Shown one piece after another: positions 13,728 through 14,276 of a DNA stretch of 14,276 bases. The position numbers and the translations under genes are program-made. Origin of the DNA: Clostridiales bacterium. Its GTDB lineage: Bacteria > Bacillota > Clostridia > Oscillospirales > Oscillospiraceae. The notes under the pieces are model-generated. The model searched no databases, had not been told where the DNA came from, and worked only from the letters and a program-made list of their open reading frames with translations. The stretch is taken from NCBI GenBank assembly GCA_021205375.1, contig JAJPXR010000146.1:1-14276 (forward strand), given 5' to 3'. The first letter of the stretch is position 1. Every line of letters begins with the position of its first letter.

Positions 13728-14276
13728 ATGCAGAAATGCGAAATTTTTACAGGTAGAATTAGTGACCGCGAATATGATAGACTCGTTAAGCAATTGGATT
13801 TTTTCGATTCAACAAGAAATACATTGCTGACATTTTCTTTCACTGCGGTCATTGCTATATTGGGAGCTGCTCTAAGCTTAGATTTAAATGAGATTAGTTG
13901 TTGGATTTGCCTGATGCCATTTTTACTAATTATTCCGTTTTCTGCAAGAATCTCCTATTACAGACTTGCATCAATTCATGTGGCATCCTTTTTGAGGGTT
14001 TATGCCCCTGATAAAGTGCAATTCATGATTTTAAGTGGAGTAGTTGGTGAAGGCAGTGGCTTAAAATATGATACCAATAAATTTCCAACCCAGAAATACA
14101 ATTTGATTGCTTGGTTGATAAATCATGAAATGTTTTTATTGGGAATCATTTCTGCGGCCACCTTTTATTTAAAATATATAAGTTGTAAAACGTCAAACTT
14201 CAGCTTAAAATGCTTGCTGCATATATCTGAATGGTCTGCTGTAAGCTACCTTGCTTTGATACTTCCAATTATATGC
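13728..14276 (+). CDS. Putative membrane protein in AT-rich DNA, 3' end beyond window
   Basis: An open frame of 183 codons starts at ATG 13728 after GGGAG and reaches the window end without a stop. The product begins MQKCEIFTGRISDREYDRLV, a charged cytoplasmic-type head. Hydrophobic segments follow: LLTFSFTAVIAILGAALSL (about 35-53), WICLMPFLLIIPFSARI (about 60-76), MFLLGIISAATFYL (about 135-148) and SYLALILPIIC at the cut end. The paired-helix pattern suggests at least four membrane passes with a soluble loop between the pairs. I recognise no family. Base and codon use (many AT-ending codons, ATA, TTA, AGA) differ sharply from the GC-rich genes before it, pointing to recent acquisition. Existence as a real gene is likely but not certain, as length and downstream context are unseen. 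Confidence 0.7.
   Translation, partial: MQKCEIFTGRISDREYDRLVKQLDFFDSTRNTLLTFSFTAVIAILGAALSLDLNEISCWICLMPFLLIIPFSARISYYRLASIHVASFLRVYAPDKVQFMILSGVVGEGSGLKYDTNKFPTQKYNLIAWLINHEMFLLGIISAATFYLKYISCKTSNFSLKCLLHISEWSAVSYLALILPIIC

Overview
The window looks like the chromosome of a high-GC, Gram-positive gut anaerobe of the Clostridia, most likely an Oscillospiraceae member (Flavonifractor / Lawsonibacter / Pseudoflavonifractor type). This is an inference. It rests on GC-rich codon use, a Gram-positive style L,D-transpeptidase with a basic N-terminus and one membrane anchor, a diacylglyceryl-type lipoprotein, strong AGGAGG-type ribosome binding sites, a PTS permease, a ParB-like/BMP fusion of the clostridial kind, and short palindromic repeats of the sort that litter such genomes. 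No rRNA, tRNA, CRISPR array, transposase or origin was seen.

Layout. (1) 1-908: a LysR-type regulator cut by the window start, closed by a perfect 12-bp rho-independent terminator. (2) 958-8556, all on the minus strand: a gene cluster read right to left as amidohydrolase-like protein (TTG start) -> ceramidase-superfamily paralog 2 -> ceramidase-superfamily paralog 1 -> single-chain PTS permease in the order EIIA-EIIB-EIIC -> large acidic lipoprotein of unknown function. A well-spaced promoter candidate (8691-8719, minus) lies upstream of the first gene. (3) 8557-9035: a 479-bp divergent intergenic region with several unexplained hairpins. (4) 9036-13657, plus strand: L,D-transpeptidase, alpha/beta hydrolase of the monoacylglycerol-lipase type, and a ParB-like/BMP fusion without a signal peptide. 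(5) 13658-14276: an abrupt change to AT-rich DNA carrying a membrane-protein ORF that runs off the window end.

How the genes may work together. The four genes from 2904 to 8556 are tightly spaced (21 bp between PTS and ceramidase-like 1; a 17-bp gap or 4-bp overlap between amidohydrolase and ceramidase-like 2), apart from a 161-bp gap holding a dispersed repeat. None of the three hydrolase-like proteins has a signal peptide, so they should act in the cytoplasm, where the PTS would deliver a phosphorylated solute. This suggests a catabolic route for a soluble glycoside or amide-linked conjugate rather than for ceramide itself. The amidohydrolase and one ceramidase paralog have lost canonical metal-ligand residues, so the set may combine active and non-catalytic members.

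Repeats are a second theme. Two related ~155-bp intergenic elements (6001-6162 and 10491-10642) lie 4.5 kb apart in the same orientation; one supplies the last codons and stop of a gene. A separate 81-bp array of four small hairpins (7309-7389), with compensatory base changes between tandem units, sits in frame inside the coding region of ceramidase-like 2.
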